Positions 48,657 to 60,100 of a stretch of DNA of 64,000 nt are shown piece after piece. This DNA comes from Nyssa sinensis (Eukaryota; Streptophyta; Magnoliopsida; Cornales; Nyssaceae): assembly GCA_008638375.1 (NCBI GenBank), contig CM018036.1, forward strand, positions 3,198,001 to 3,262,000, read 5' to 3'. Below the pieces are notes generated by a model that was given only the letters and a program-made list of their open reading frames with translations, was not told the DNA's origin and ran no database searches. The stretch's first letter is position 1, and each line of letters starts with the position of its first letter. The position numbers and the translations under genes were made by a program.

Positions 48657-48694
<38 letters not shown>

Positions 48695-49285
48695 TCCCAT
48701 GGTCATCTTCTCATGGCCCTTGTTTGGACGACCGGATATTTGGTTCTTGTTTCGACAGTCGGATAAGAAAGTGAGATTGTACAGGATATAGTTGAATCGC
48801 AAGTAAATATAAAATTCTGTGTAATATTAAATATTTAAATCTAGTGTTTAAAACTGACTCAGATAAAAGACCTAGATATGTTGTTATGTCTTATTTTTAT
48901 GTTTAGATACCTACCGAATATAAAATTCGGTCTTCAAAAATTATTTTTATGAAAGTCATTTATTTTTTTAAAAAAAAATATATGCATACGAGATATCTAA
49001 AATTAAAATTTTATTCACAAATTAACAGTAAAATCTAATAACCATAATGATAATATTTTAGAATATTATTGTGCAAACATCATTAAAAATAGAAAAATCT
49101 CTCACTTTCGAGGCAACTCAAAAAAAAAATTAGTAGCAATATATTACATATATATATATAATAGTCTATTTATTGATATGAAAAATACATTGAAAAATCT
49201 GAAACATGTCAAAAAAAATTGAACACTGAAAAAAAGAAAAAATATGATTTTTTAATTTTGACTTTTCAATATTTTCATCTCTCTA

Positions 49286-49505
49286 TATTGCAGCGTTATA
49301 ATTTTATTTTATTTTTGATGACATGGTGTTGTGTCTTTATTCTAGTGAGATGAATAATTCTAATACCATCAACTCCTTGGAATAAGTTATATTCCACTAA
49401 ATTGTAGCATCGTAATTTTGTTTAACATGGGGTGCTTTATTTTTATTATAGTGGAATGAGATAATTCTTATACCATCACTTTTTGGGATAAGTTAATATC
49501 CCACC
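49286..49505. repeat. Imperfect ~105-bp tandem duplication
   Basis: ATTGCAGCGTTATAATTTTATTTTA...ATTCTAATACCATCA.CTCCTTGGAATAAGTTATATTCCA is followed directly by ATTGTAGCATCGTAATTTTGTTTAA...ATTCTTATACCATCACTTTTTGGGATAAGTTAATATCCCA. Confidence 0.75.
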
Positions 49506-50122
49506 CAGGTAGAATATAACTGACTCATGGGATATAAATATTAAATCTAATGAAAAACATCAAACATGAGATAAAATAATATTTATTAAATCTAATAAAA
49601 ATATTAAACATGAGATAGAATAATATTTATCGTATCCAACCCTCTTATTCCGCTGTCTAAACATTAAAGTTAAATTAACCTTGATTAGAATATTGCTCCA
49701 ATAACAATGAAAACTAATCCAAAAATTTTCAAATATTACCAATCCGATTAATTAAAATTAAAAAATTTCTTAAAATCTATGACATTGACTTAATTTGCCA
49801 ATATATATATATATATATATAGCATGGTGTAATCCATCACTCCCAATTTGAAACATGTCCCACAAAATTGGGAAATTGGGTAGATCCTAAAGAAACATCT
49901 CTACCATGGTAGAATCCCTCTATAACAAGTAACCAATAAAATTCAAAAATTAGTTATTGAAATTTCAACAAAACTGTTGAGCACAGCATCGTTGGAACAT
50001 CAACAATGACTTAGAAGTAGAATGGGGTCATCCACAATGACTTCTCAAGCTAGAAATGAGAGCCCGTCCAAAACATTCTAGAAGTGGGACTCCACTATAT
50101 TGACTTGTACATAAATAATTAT

Positions 50123-51325
50123 TATCTTTGATGATGTTATCTACAAGACATCACCATGAAGAATGAGACTCGAACCTTCTCTGGTCTTATTTTATTTATA
50201 TTTTAAATATTAACAATGTTTATCAAAGAATTAAAAATTTAAAATAAGTTTATTTAAATTTTATAAAATTTGATTTTAATTTTTTCTAAACAAGTCTTTA
50301 GTAGTGAGAGTCATTATAACGTGGGTCATCTAGAATGACTTAGAAGTAGGATTGTAAAACGAGATAAGTTATTTAAGTTTGGTTCGGTTAGAAATTTGTT
50401 TAAGATCGATTCGTAAGATAAATAAATTAAGACTCGTTAATTTATTGAGTTCGGTTTGTTAAGATAAAAGTAGTTTAATATTATATAAAAAAAAATTAAA
50501 CTACTCAAGTTCGACTCAATTAAAAACTCATTTGAAATTGGTCTAAAAAATTAACAAATCGAGTCTGACCAAAATTTAAAGTTTATTTATTTTAATAAGT
50601 CAAACTTAAATAATCCACTGCTCGGCTCAGTCACAGTCCTACTTAGAAGTTACACTCTTAACACAATACAAAATGTAATAAAAATTAATCACGTTGAATT
50701 TTGAGTATTAAATCAATCGTTATCTTTGATGAAGTTATCTATATGACATTATCATGATGAGTGACAGTCCAACCTTCCGAGCTCTTATTCTATTTATGTT
50801 TTAACTATTAATAATGCTTACACATAATTAAAAATTTAAAACAAGTTTATTTATATTTTTTAAAATTTGATTTTAATTTTTTTCAAACAAGTATGTGGTA
50901 GTGAGGGTTATTGTAACGAAGGTCATCTAGAATGACTTAGAAATAGGGTTATAAAATGAGACAAGTTATTTAAGTTCGGCTCGGTTAGAAATTTGTTTAA
51001 GATCGACTCTTAAGATAAATAATTCAAATTTGAATATATTTTAAGACTCGTTAATTTATTAAACTCGATTTGTTAAGATAAAAGTAGTTTAATTGTATAT
51101 AAAAAAAAATTAAACTACTCAAACTCGGCTCGATTAGAGACTTATTCGAAATCGGTCTAAAAAATTAACAAACCGAGTCTGAATACAATTTGAAGTTCAT
51201 TTATTTTAACGAGTCAAACTTAAACAACCCATTGCTCAACGCATTTACAGTCCTACTTAAAAGTTACACTCTTGACGCAACACAAAATGTGATAAGAATT
51301 GAATACGTTGCATTTTGAGTATTAA
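50123..51325. repeat. ~598-bp tandem duplication, two copies
   Basis: Copy 1 starts at TATCTTTGATGATGTTATCTA (50123), copy 2 at TATCTTTGATGAAGTTATCTA (50721). Both carry AAAAATTTAAAA.AAGTTTATTTA, GGTCATCTAGAATGACTTAGAA, GTTAGAAATTTGTTTAAGATCGA, GACTCGTTAATTTATT and ACAGTCCTACTTA.AAGTTACACTCTT.AC.CAA.ACAAAATGT in the same order. Copy 2 has a ~25-base insertion (TTCAAATTTGAATATATT). Divergence is moderate, so the event is not recent. Non-coding. Confidence 0.9.
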
Positions 51326-51965
51326 ATAAATCACAAACACAAGAGAACAAATTCCTAAGATCTATTACATCATATTTATTGAGAATGAAAATACTAATTT
51401 GATTAAGAAACTACAACTATCGAACAAGTCGTATTAAAACTAGAAAAATATAAAAATTTGAATAAAATTATATTTAGAGATTTTTTTTTTTTTTTGTATC
51501 CAGAGTTAAATAAGGAAAGAAGAAACTTGGTGATAACTTATTTGAAATTTTTTATCTAAAGTAATTGAACTTTTTAAAATAATAAATTTGTAATTAAAAG
51601 TCTAAATGCATCAAGTTAATCAAAAAAACAAATGGTGACATTTGAAATGAAATTTTTTATTTTAATGAGTACTAAGGTCAGTCATAATTAATTAATACTT
51701 TTGTCACGTACTTAGTCTTACATATGCAAATTAATCCTCAATAGATTTTGAAGACTGCCACCAATCTTGGATTTTCCACACTTGGCAGGCGTTGGAAGAA
51801 ATACCAACTACCTCTTAGAAATGATGAGTCATCTAAAACGACTTGGAATTTAGGGTCATCTATAATGACTTTGAATGAAGCACCAAACACAAAACATTCC
51901 TTGAAAAGGACTGGAGGCATCACAATGTCTTGAGCTGTTTTATAATAATAGAACAATTATAATAA

Positions 51966-52137
51966 GGATAAATCTATCCTTACCTTCTAAATTTACCAAA
52001 AAAATATATACACGCTGACGTGGTAGAGTGTCATTAGTTATATATCATATCATGATGTGATGTATAACTAATGACACGCGGACACATCAGCGTGTATAAC
52101 TTTTTGGTAAAATTTTTATGTATGCATAGCATTGCTC
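51966..52137. mobile_element. Foldback MITE with 9-bp target duplication (Mutator-like)
   Basis: Central hairpin: ACACGCTGACGTGG...GTGTCATTAGTTATATATCATATCATGA pairs with the inverse at 52053-52094, and outer ACCAAAAA / TTTTTGGT pair too. The 9-base word TTATAATAA flanks it directly (51957-51965 and 52138-52146). The right end read backwards, GAGCAATGCTAT, resembles the ends of 31834-32018. Confidence 0.75.
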
Positions 52138-52467
52138 TTATAATAATAATTACACTTTGTTTTTCTGTAAAATCTGATAATCACTGAGACTTCAAATGTG
52201 ATTTCTTACATTATATTAATACTTTTTTTTATCATAGTACTATTTTACTTTTGCGAAAAATCATGTAATCTCTAAAAAAAAAAAAAAAATGAATAATCAA
52301 TGTAATATACAATATATATATATATATATTTAATACAATAAAAACCTATAAAATATACTATTATGAAATGCATGCCCGTTCAATCATAAAACTAATAAAA
52401 TAATATATTACTTTTGACCTAATTTAAAAAGAATATTTCAAATTTTATTTATTTATAATATAATCAA

Positions 52468-52906
52468 GAGTTAATTATATTTTAGTGTCCTAAAGTTTTA
52501 TTTTAATTTCAAAATAGGATCATCAATTATCAATCATAATAATCCAGTCTCTCAATTTTTAATTTCATTTCAATTGAGGCCAAGTGCAAACGACCATTAA
52601 CTGTCATCCCAAATTTTTAACAGCTGTTGTTTACGCATTAAAATTATAGGGTCTTATTTGAAACCCGTATAAAATTAGGACTTTATTCAAAACCCGTATA
52701 CAATTATAGGGTACTATTTTGAAACTTATATGAAATTACATGTTACTAAAATGTAATCAATTTGGGATAACTGTTAATGGTTGTTTGCAATTGGCTTGAA
52801 GTAAAATGAAATTAAAAACTAAGCGACTGAATTATTACAATTGATAATCGAGGACCTTATTTGAAATTTAGACAAAATTTTAAGATACTAAAGTGTAATT
52901 AATCCA
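52468..52906. mobile_element. 439-bp MITE with ~150-bp terminal inverted repeats and 8-bp target duplication
   Basis: The left arm GTTAATTATATTTTAGTGTCCTAAAGTTTTATT... matches the reverse complement of the right arm, GGATTAATTACACTTTAGTATCTTAAAATTTTGT..., and similarity continues to about 150 bases (ATCAATTATCAAT.ATAATAAT.CAGTC.CT.A.TTTTTAATTTCATTT; ACCATTAAC.GT.ATCCCAAATT). ATAATCAA flanks it on both sides (52460-52467, 52907-52914). Eight bases suggests the hAT superfamily. It landed in a short duplicated target whose extra copy lies at 52985-53035. Confidence 0.8.
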
Positions 52907-53679
52907 ATAATCAAATTGCAAGTCTAAAGTTAATAAAATTCTAATTTACAAAAGGGTCCCAAAATTTATGTATTTATAGTATAATCAAATTAGAAGTCTA
53001 ACATTAATAAAAATCTAATTCTACATGAAATGATCCATAGACTCCAGAAAAAATAAAAAAAATAAAAAACTTGATTCTATTAATAAAATTTTATTCATAT
53101 TATACTCTAATCTTTGATTACTAACTATTTAGATATAAAAAAATTATATAAAAACTCTATTATTTGAGTTTTATTCTCTTATTGAAAAATAATTAAATTG
53201 TATATTACAAAAAATAAATATAATATATATATATAAGAAGAAAAAAAAAAAGTTTCATATTATTTAAAAAAAAAATATTTTGAATTAGTCATTTTCAGTG
53301 TTTTAGACATCCAATTGTATAGAGCCAATCTTAAAATGAAGAAGATAATGCAAAAAACATAGGCCTGTTTGAAGAGCTCCGTAAAACAAGAAGAAATGAT
53401 TTTCTTGGAAGTCCAAACACAGCCTTACAACAGTAATTCCAGGATATTGACTTAGACCATTTTCTTTGTTTCACTACCATTGGAGAAGAGCTCCACTGGC
53501 ACCAATGCTTAGTAAGATAAGTTTCTCAATTTTAATAAAAGTGATAGAAACTTTTAAACCGTGTAAGCAAGCTGAGCTCTCATGAGCATAAAACCAAATT
53601 ACAATGAATGAGTAGATGTAGGCAAAAAAATAAGTCTTTATACTTTTTCTTCTAAAAGTCAACATTTAACGCAAATTAT

Positions 53680-54060
53680 TCTTCTAAAAGTCAACATTTA
53701 ATGCAGTATGAAAATATGAAGAAAAAAAAAATCAAACATACTAGAAGAAGATAACTCTCAAATTTTGAAATCAAAATTTTATAGGTTAAAAATTGCTACT
53801 AATCCTAATAGGATATTAGCTCCTTCTACTAGAATAATAAAAAAATTACTAATTTCTTCTACTTGCGGAATAAAAAAATACTAATAGTAATCCGAATTTA
53901 ATTAAGAAATTGAAAAATATAATAAAATTGGTCAAATCGGGTCACATTGGAGTCATTATCGATTAACACATGACTTTACTTCAAACGAATCTTAAAACTC
54001 TTTATTAATCCATGAAATCAGAAACCATTTATTCTACGTCAGCATTTAAAGCTTAACAAT
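53680..54060. repeat. Dispersed repeat family B, copy 2
   Basis: Shares with 15530-15960 CTCTCAAATTTTGAAATCAAAATTTTATAGGTT, TAG.TCCTTCTACT.GAA.AA, TACTAA.AGTAATCCGAATTTAATTAAGAAA and CTTAAAACTCTTTATTAATCCATGAAATCAGAAACCATTTATTCT. Confidence 0.5.
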
Positions 54061-54179
54061 AAACCATGAAAACAAGATATTATGTTTACAACTTAATCTA
54101 TTAGTAGTTTATTAAAGGAACTTCAATCATGCTTCATTGTCACGCTGTTTTTTATGTGTGGCATTTTCATTCATCTTAG

Positions 54180-54350
54180 AAAAGGACAGTTATGTTTTTT
54201 TTTTTTAAAAAAAAATATTGATTGGAAGAAAGTATTTGTAATTTGTCAATAAAAATAAAAAAGATCAGTGTAATTTCATAAACATAAAAAAAAAAAAAAA
54301 ACTGGTGTAATTATCAAAAACTTTTTAAAAAAAATTAGTGTAATAAATCC
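54180..54350. repeat. Dispersed repeat family A, partial copy 3
   Basis: AAAAAATATTGATTGGAAGAAAGTATTTGTAATTTGTCAATAAAAATAAAAAAGATCAGTGTAATTTCATAAAC matches the right-hand part of the copies at 8590 and 21735; then ACTGGTGTAATTATCAAAAACTTTTTAAAAAAAATTAGTGTAATAAATCCC ends it. Confidence 0.55.
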
Positions 54351-55018
54351 CTATATGTGTGTATCTATCTCTCAAGGCTTGATAGACAAAGCCAACATTA
54401 AGGCTGGTTTGTCACTTAAAAACACACTAATGGTTGTGATTAAATTGGGACCAAAATTGAAAAACAAATCATTTATGTTTTAGATATTATAATTGTACAT
54501 TGAAAGTCCTCATTCAAAGTTTTGTTTTAGATTAAGATATTCAACATGTTTTATATTTAATTATGCATTACAAATTAAAAATAAAATAATATCAAAAAAA
54601 CCCAACATTGTATTCAACAAATCACAGCTAGATCTAGCATAGGGAGTTGACTTCTCCCAAGTCCCAAGGAGCTACAATAAAAAATAAACACAATGGAAAT
54701 ATTAGAATAAATAATTCAAAAAACTTAAAAATTTTAAATATAAAATATTTCTTAAACAAAGAAAATTTTTAATTTTAATTTTTTAATATTTGCAAGAAAA
54801 AATAACTGAAAAATGGACAGTTTTTGAAATTTTAACTATATTTTTCAACTCTCCACCTAATTAAATGTAACCTTAGGCAAAAATGTCTGGAATATACCAA
54901 TTAGTAAAACATATCAATATAATTTAGTAGCATGAAATTCGGCATTTGAAATTAAATTAATTTTAATTCTTAAATTAATATAATTATTGATTTCCAAGCG
55001 AAAGAAAGGAATGAGCTT

Positions 55019-55451
55019 GGGTTCAATTACATTTTAATATCCGAAAATTTTATTTCGATTTCAAATAATATCTTCAATTATCAATTATAATAATTTAATT
55101 TCTCAAATTTTAATTTTATTTCAATTGAGGTCAATTGTTAATGTCCGTTAATGACCATCCCAAATTCTTAACCGTAGTATTTTACACATTAAAATTATAA
55201 GGTCCTCATTTGAAACCCGTATAAAATTATATACCCTTATTTGAAACCCATATATAATTATAGAGTGCTATTTTGAAACTCATATAAAATTATAGAGTAT
55301 TAAAGTATAATCAATTTAGGAACGATTCTTTATAATTGACTTCAATTAAAATGAAATAAAAATTAAGGGAACTGAATTGTTACAATTGATAATTGAAAGT
55401 CTTATTTAAAATTGGAATAAAACTTCATAGTATTAAAATATAATTAATCCT
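55019..55451. mobile_element. Second copy of the 439-bp MITE
   Basis: Aligns end to end with 52468-52906: GTTCAATTACATTTTAATATCCGAAAATTTTATT at the left, ATAGTATTAAAATATAATTAATCCT at the right, and the same middle (ATTAAAATTATAAGGTCC..ATTTGAAACCCGTATAAAATTAT; TGCTATTTTGAAACTCATATAAAATTATAGAGTATTAAAGT). It is somewhat more decayed; no target duplication is evident. Confidence 0.8.
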
Positions 55452-55844
55452 AAATTATTTAATAATTTTAGATCATTATATTTAAATTTTATTCTCAACA
55501 TCCTGACTATTTTAAATTTTATTTTGACTATTTTACATTCGGCATTTGAAATTTTATTCTCAATATACTTTTTGACACGTAAAATATATTCATTGGCCTG
55601 AACCACTACGAGTTCGAAATAATTTCTTGGGTTTTGCAGTGCGTGAATCAAAGTAAAGAATCAACTTATTGGTAAGTCTTCGCAAGCCCAACAAAAACAA
55701 GATGATTATGGCCCACTCTTCTGAGCCCAGTGTTTGAGAAATCTTGGGTCAGCCATTATGATAGATAGGACGAGGCTCATAAAGTCTCCAACAAAGTGAT
55801 CAGCTGGGCTTGATGTTTTTAGATCTAAGGGCTCATTTGGGGTC

Positions 55845-56205
55845 GTTTGTTCCACCCAAATTGATTTTGATACATGAGAGAAGTGTAAAACTAATTTTGA
55901 TGTATTTAATTGTATTTTTCAAAACGAAGTTTGGTAATGGGACCCACAAATAAAACTATAGTTTAGAGAAGCTAACAATATTATTTTTTGAAAATCATTT
56001 GACTTTTTACAATTTTTACTTCTAAACTCATCACTTATACATTACTCAATATATATAATATAAAAAATTAAAAAAATTAACAATTATAATTACTTTTACA
56101 TAACTTTTACCAAATACCCAAATAAAAAAATTAATTATATTCTTCTAAATCTATTCTCCATTAATTAATTTTTTAGAATCTATTTTTTAAAATATGATGT
56201 TACCT
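55845..56205. mobile_element. MITE-like family E, second copy
   Basis: Matches 41795-42130 in order and content. Left end GGTCGTTTGTTCCACCC; interior AATGGGACCCACAAATAAAACTATAG and TTAATTAATTTTTTAGAATCTATTTTTTAAAAT. Confidence 0.6.
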
Positions 56206-57150
56206 CGACTGGGCTCTAAGCCAATTGCAACACTAGCATTAGCATATACGAAGAAAAAAAAAGGAAAAATCAGCCTTGCCCATGCCCACCCCTAATCAAA
56301 TCCACTCTGGTTGGGTGGGTGGGGGGCCATGAGGAACAAAATGTCAAAATGGTTCAAGTGTACTTAGTGCTAAAAGGGGCTTTTCAATAGCTTTTGTTGA
56401 TATGCCTTTTATTTCTTGTTCAAACTAGAATGATGACAGAAATCATTGCTTCTTTAGTTTTAAATTCTACATAATGGGTCCTATTTTGCTCAATTTTTCA
56501 ACCATTCTACCCCATTTTTCTTACTTTTAATTGATATCCTCTCAAGAATAATTTGGTCTTTTACTAATTAAACACATGTAAAAAACTATTTTAATTGTTG
56601 AAAGTATAAATGACAATGCTTTTATATTATTATTAAATATAATCATATAAGCTTGTAATTATAAAAATAATTTTAAATCATCTGATTTTGTTGAAAATTT
56701 ATGAAAATAAAAATATTTAGTAAGACTAGGCACAAAATAATTATCGTAATTTAAATATAACTGTAAGTAATTATATACATACAAGAGTTACACAGAATAA
56801 TTTCAAGACTCAGATTAGAGAGCAATTATTAAATAATTTCAATGTGCATATTAATTTATTCTTTTATTTTTTATTTTTAAGGGGCAATAGGCTTTATTTT
56901 GGGAGGGCTAATTTTCCCTTGTGAGAAGGGTTTTATTGTGGTGGGGACAGCTTATCTAGCCGTTACACCTCCCACCGTTACCACCGTGGTATACAAATTT
57001 AAAGCAAACATAATCTTTTTTATTTTTTGAAAAAAACAAGTGGACCGTTAGTTCCTTCACCAAAACACTTGTCTCAGCTCGTTACTGCTCTGCTCTTGTA
57101 ACCATACTATAATTTCTTTCTCACTACGAGAAGAGGGTTCATAGAAGGCA

Positions 57151-60100
57151 ATGGCGTCCCATCTCATGTTCACCAGAGAAGAGATGGCAATTGACGAGGG
57201 ACTTGGGTACTCGAAAGCCTACGCCAAGCTCTGTAGAGATCGCAGTTTCAGTCCCTACAGCCATGGCCCTCCGTTCACTTTCACTCCCTATGCTCTGCAA
57301 CAACATGAGGTAACAAGTAGCCCCTCTTTTGATTGATTACTGACTGCTTGCTTGCTGAGAAAATCAAGGGAAAGAAAAAAGAATTATGAGTTTTATTTCT
57401 TTGGGTTGTTTAAATTTCCACAATGTGAAAAAAATTAAGTGAATTAGGTATAGTTGGGTAGTGGTTTTGGATTCTTTCGTAACAAATTCTACAGTTTCAC
57501 AGCAACCAAACTGGATTTAATTGAATTACAAGATTTCTTTGGGTCTTTAATTTTAATATTATTTTGTGGTTTTGGAGGTTTTGGTTAATTATATAATCAT
57601 TTGGATATAGAATTCTTTTATGGAAACCGTAATCCTGAGATGTGAAAGTTCAATAATCAATGATCACTGTTTTTGCTTGAATTCGACTTTCCAAACCTTA
57701 AAGTTCAAGAAAATTATGCTTTTTGACCGGAATTCTGGTTTTTGAAACTGAATTACTACATGTTTGGCACAATTTGTCTGGGTATGTGTGCTAGAATTCA
57801 AAGTGGATTCAAGTGTGTGTGTGAAATGAGTAGCCTAACTTATCCCTAAATTAGATTCGGTCGGGCGATTGTTAGGAAGTAAGAATTGTTCTTCTCTTAA
57901 GGTTTGACCGCCTCAGTAACGAGGACTTTTCAAATTAAATAACTGGTTCTATTCCTTGGTAATGATTACAGTACGTCAGTAGCAGGCCATAATAATGGAG
58001 AAATTATTCAAAGAGCTCGTCATATGGTGTAACAGTCTTTATTATTTCAGTATTTCATGGGGTCTAGACCCACCATACAGCTAAAATTATAGAAGCTATC
58101 ACACGTATGTGATGCGTTCACAGAATAACTCCTCATAATAATGGTGGTGGTAGAATGGTTATGGAAGTTAACTCTAGACTAACTACTACTATGGCTATTG
58201 CTAAGTTAAGTTGTCCTACCTTAAGCAAAGGTATGTTATGCTAGGCTAGACTAAGATAAGGTAAAGAGCAGGTCTGCCTCAGCCATTTTCACACGAAGGA
58301 CGTGGACTATGTTAGACGGCCTTATCCTATTAGTCATGCTTTTACTGCCATTGGTCTCGTGTCTCAAAAGAGTGGAGTTTATTAATCATTGGACATGTCT
58401 GGGATCACACATGGGTGGCCATTTGGCATCAGTGTTCATAATTTAAGTTCAGACTTACAACTGCCCAATGTTCCCTTAGTCATGGCCTGTTATGATTCAT
58501 GGTCTTAGTACTTGGAGTGATTGCAAAGTTCAGCCCCATCAGAGTTGGACGGCCTTAAAACTTAGTCGCCTTTATAGTCCCAACACATATCCCTATATCC
58601 ACATGTTATCCTCTTAGCAGCTGAGCATATTAGTCTACAAGTACTGAAAATTCTTTTATACTTACTCTTGCATTTAATGTTTTGGAAACTGTTAAATTCT
58701 GGTAGTGTATATTCTTCAGGTTCGAATTGTGATAAATTTAAGATTCGAAATTCTAGTTTCTTATTTTTTTTCCTTGTTGATTGGCATTTGAATTCACAGA
58801 AAATTCTATTGGTTTAATATTGATTGTTTTGAAATTATCTGGTTCTAGGATTCAAGAGCAAGGGATTTAGATGAGATGTTCCCAATTATTGACCCGAAAG
58901 CAAAACCCACTGCCAAGCCCAAGATTTTTGTCAGCCTTTTATGGAAGCAACTCAACCACCTTGGGTAACCTCTTGAATTATGCTTTAGCTCTCTCAAAGA
59001 CACAGGTTTTAAAAATGTTATCACAGGGTTTCTGACTCTTGTTACAATCTGGAAATTTAGGAATGCTGGCTTCGATCCTGCAATACTTCGGGTAGACCCT
59101 TATGGCAATGTTCTGTATTATCATGCTGATTCGGCTTCACCTCTTGCTTGGGACATTGATCACTGGTTTCCTTGCTCAAGTAATTATCTATTATTAATCT
59201 ATATCTATCTGTCTATGTAGCAGTCTATCTACCCTTTTTAAAGTATTTGAGGGTTTCTGCTGGAAATGCAGGGGGAGGATTGACTGTTCCTAGCAATCTA
59301 AGGATATTACAGTGGAAAGTGTGCAAGAAGAAGCATAACAAGCTAGAATTTCTTATTCCCTGGTGGGATCTTCAAGTGGGTATCTCCATAAACCAGTTCT
59401 TGTCCATCTTTGCTTCTTCAAACTCAGATTTCAGGTAGGGTTTTTTTTTTTTTGTCATTTTCTCCTTTTCATAAATTTTAATTTAAATACAAAAGGCTAG
59501 TGATTATTTAGTTTCACAATTTTGGCAGGCATAGGGCATTTTCTCTGTTGTTTACAGAAGGTGAAAGTGAAGAACTAAATGCTTCACAAACAGTGGAATC
59601 ACATACTTTCCCTCAACATTTTATTGAATCAAAAGAAAAACTAGGCCTTGCTCCAGCAGCTGTTGTTGCATCTCAAGGGGAACCTTGTGATGGTTCATCA
59701 GCTCTGAAATCCCTGGATATAAATAGACGACCAAGGTCAAACTCCCTTATGATAGGTTAGTAAAGAAAGATTTAATAATTCATTTTCATTTCAATTTATA
59801 GGATTTCAGAACCTCATAAACTACAAATCCATTTTCTTCCTTTATTTGGATGTGCCAGCTGCAAGAAAATTAAAACCCAGTATGTCAAAAGAAAATGAAA
59901 ACCCAGACATGGACACTAATCCATATCAGGCCATCGTCTTGGCGAGAGATTCTTTGAGACACAGAGAAGAAACTACAAAGATGCAGACAGAAATACAGAG
60001 ATTGGATGATGAAGTGAATGAATTGAAGCAGAAGACTGAAGAGGAGAAGGTTGCCATCCAAGACTTGGAGTTGGTGTTAATAAAACGAAGAAGGCGGGCA

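Larger units (their letters stand above)
45250..57000. other. 11.7-kb intergenic region of repeat relics, no gene seen
   Basis: Very AT-rich. No frame longer than about 75 codons and none with a recognisable motif. Individual repeats and MITEs are listed separately; the remainder (for example 46130-47730, 48070-49280, 53050-53670, 56210-56980) is unassigned AT-rich DNA with short (TA)n tracts at 47141-47160, 47670-47688, 48656-48694, 49801-49820 and 52312-52330. Confidence 0.7.
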
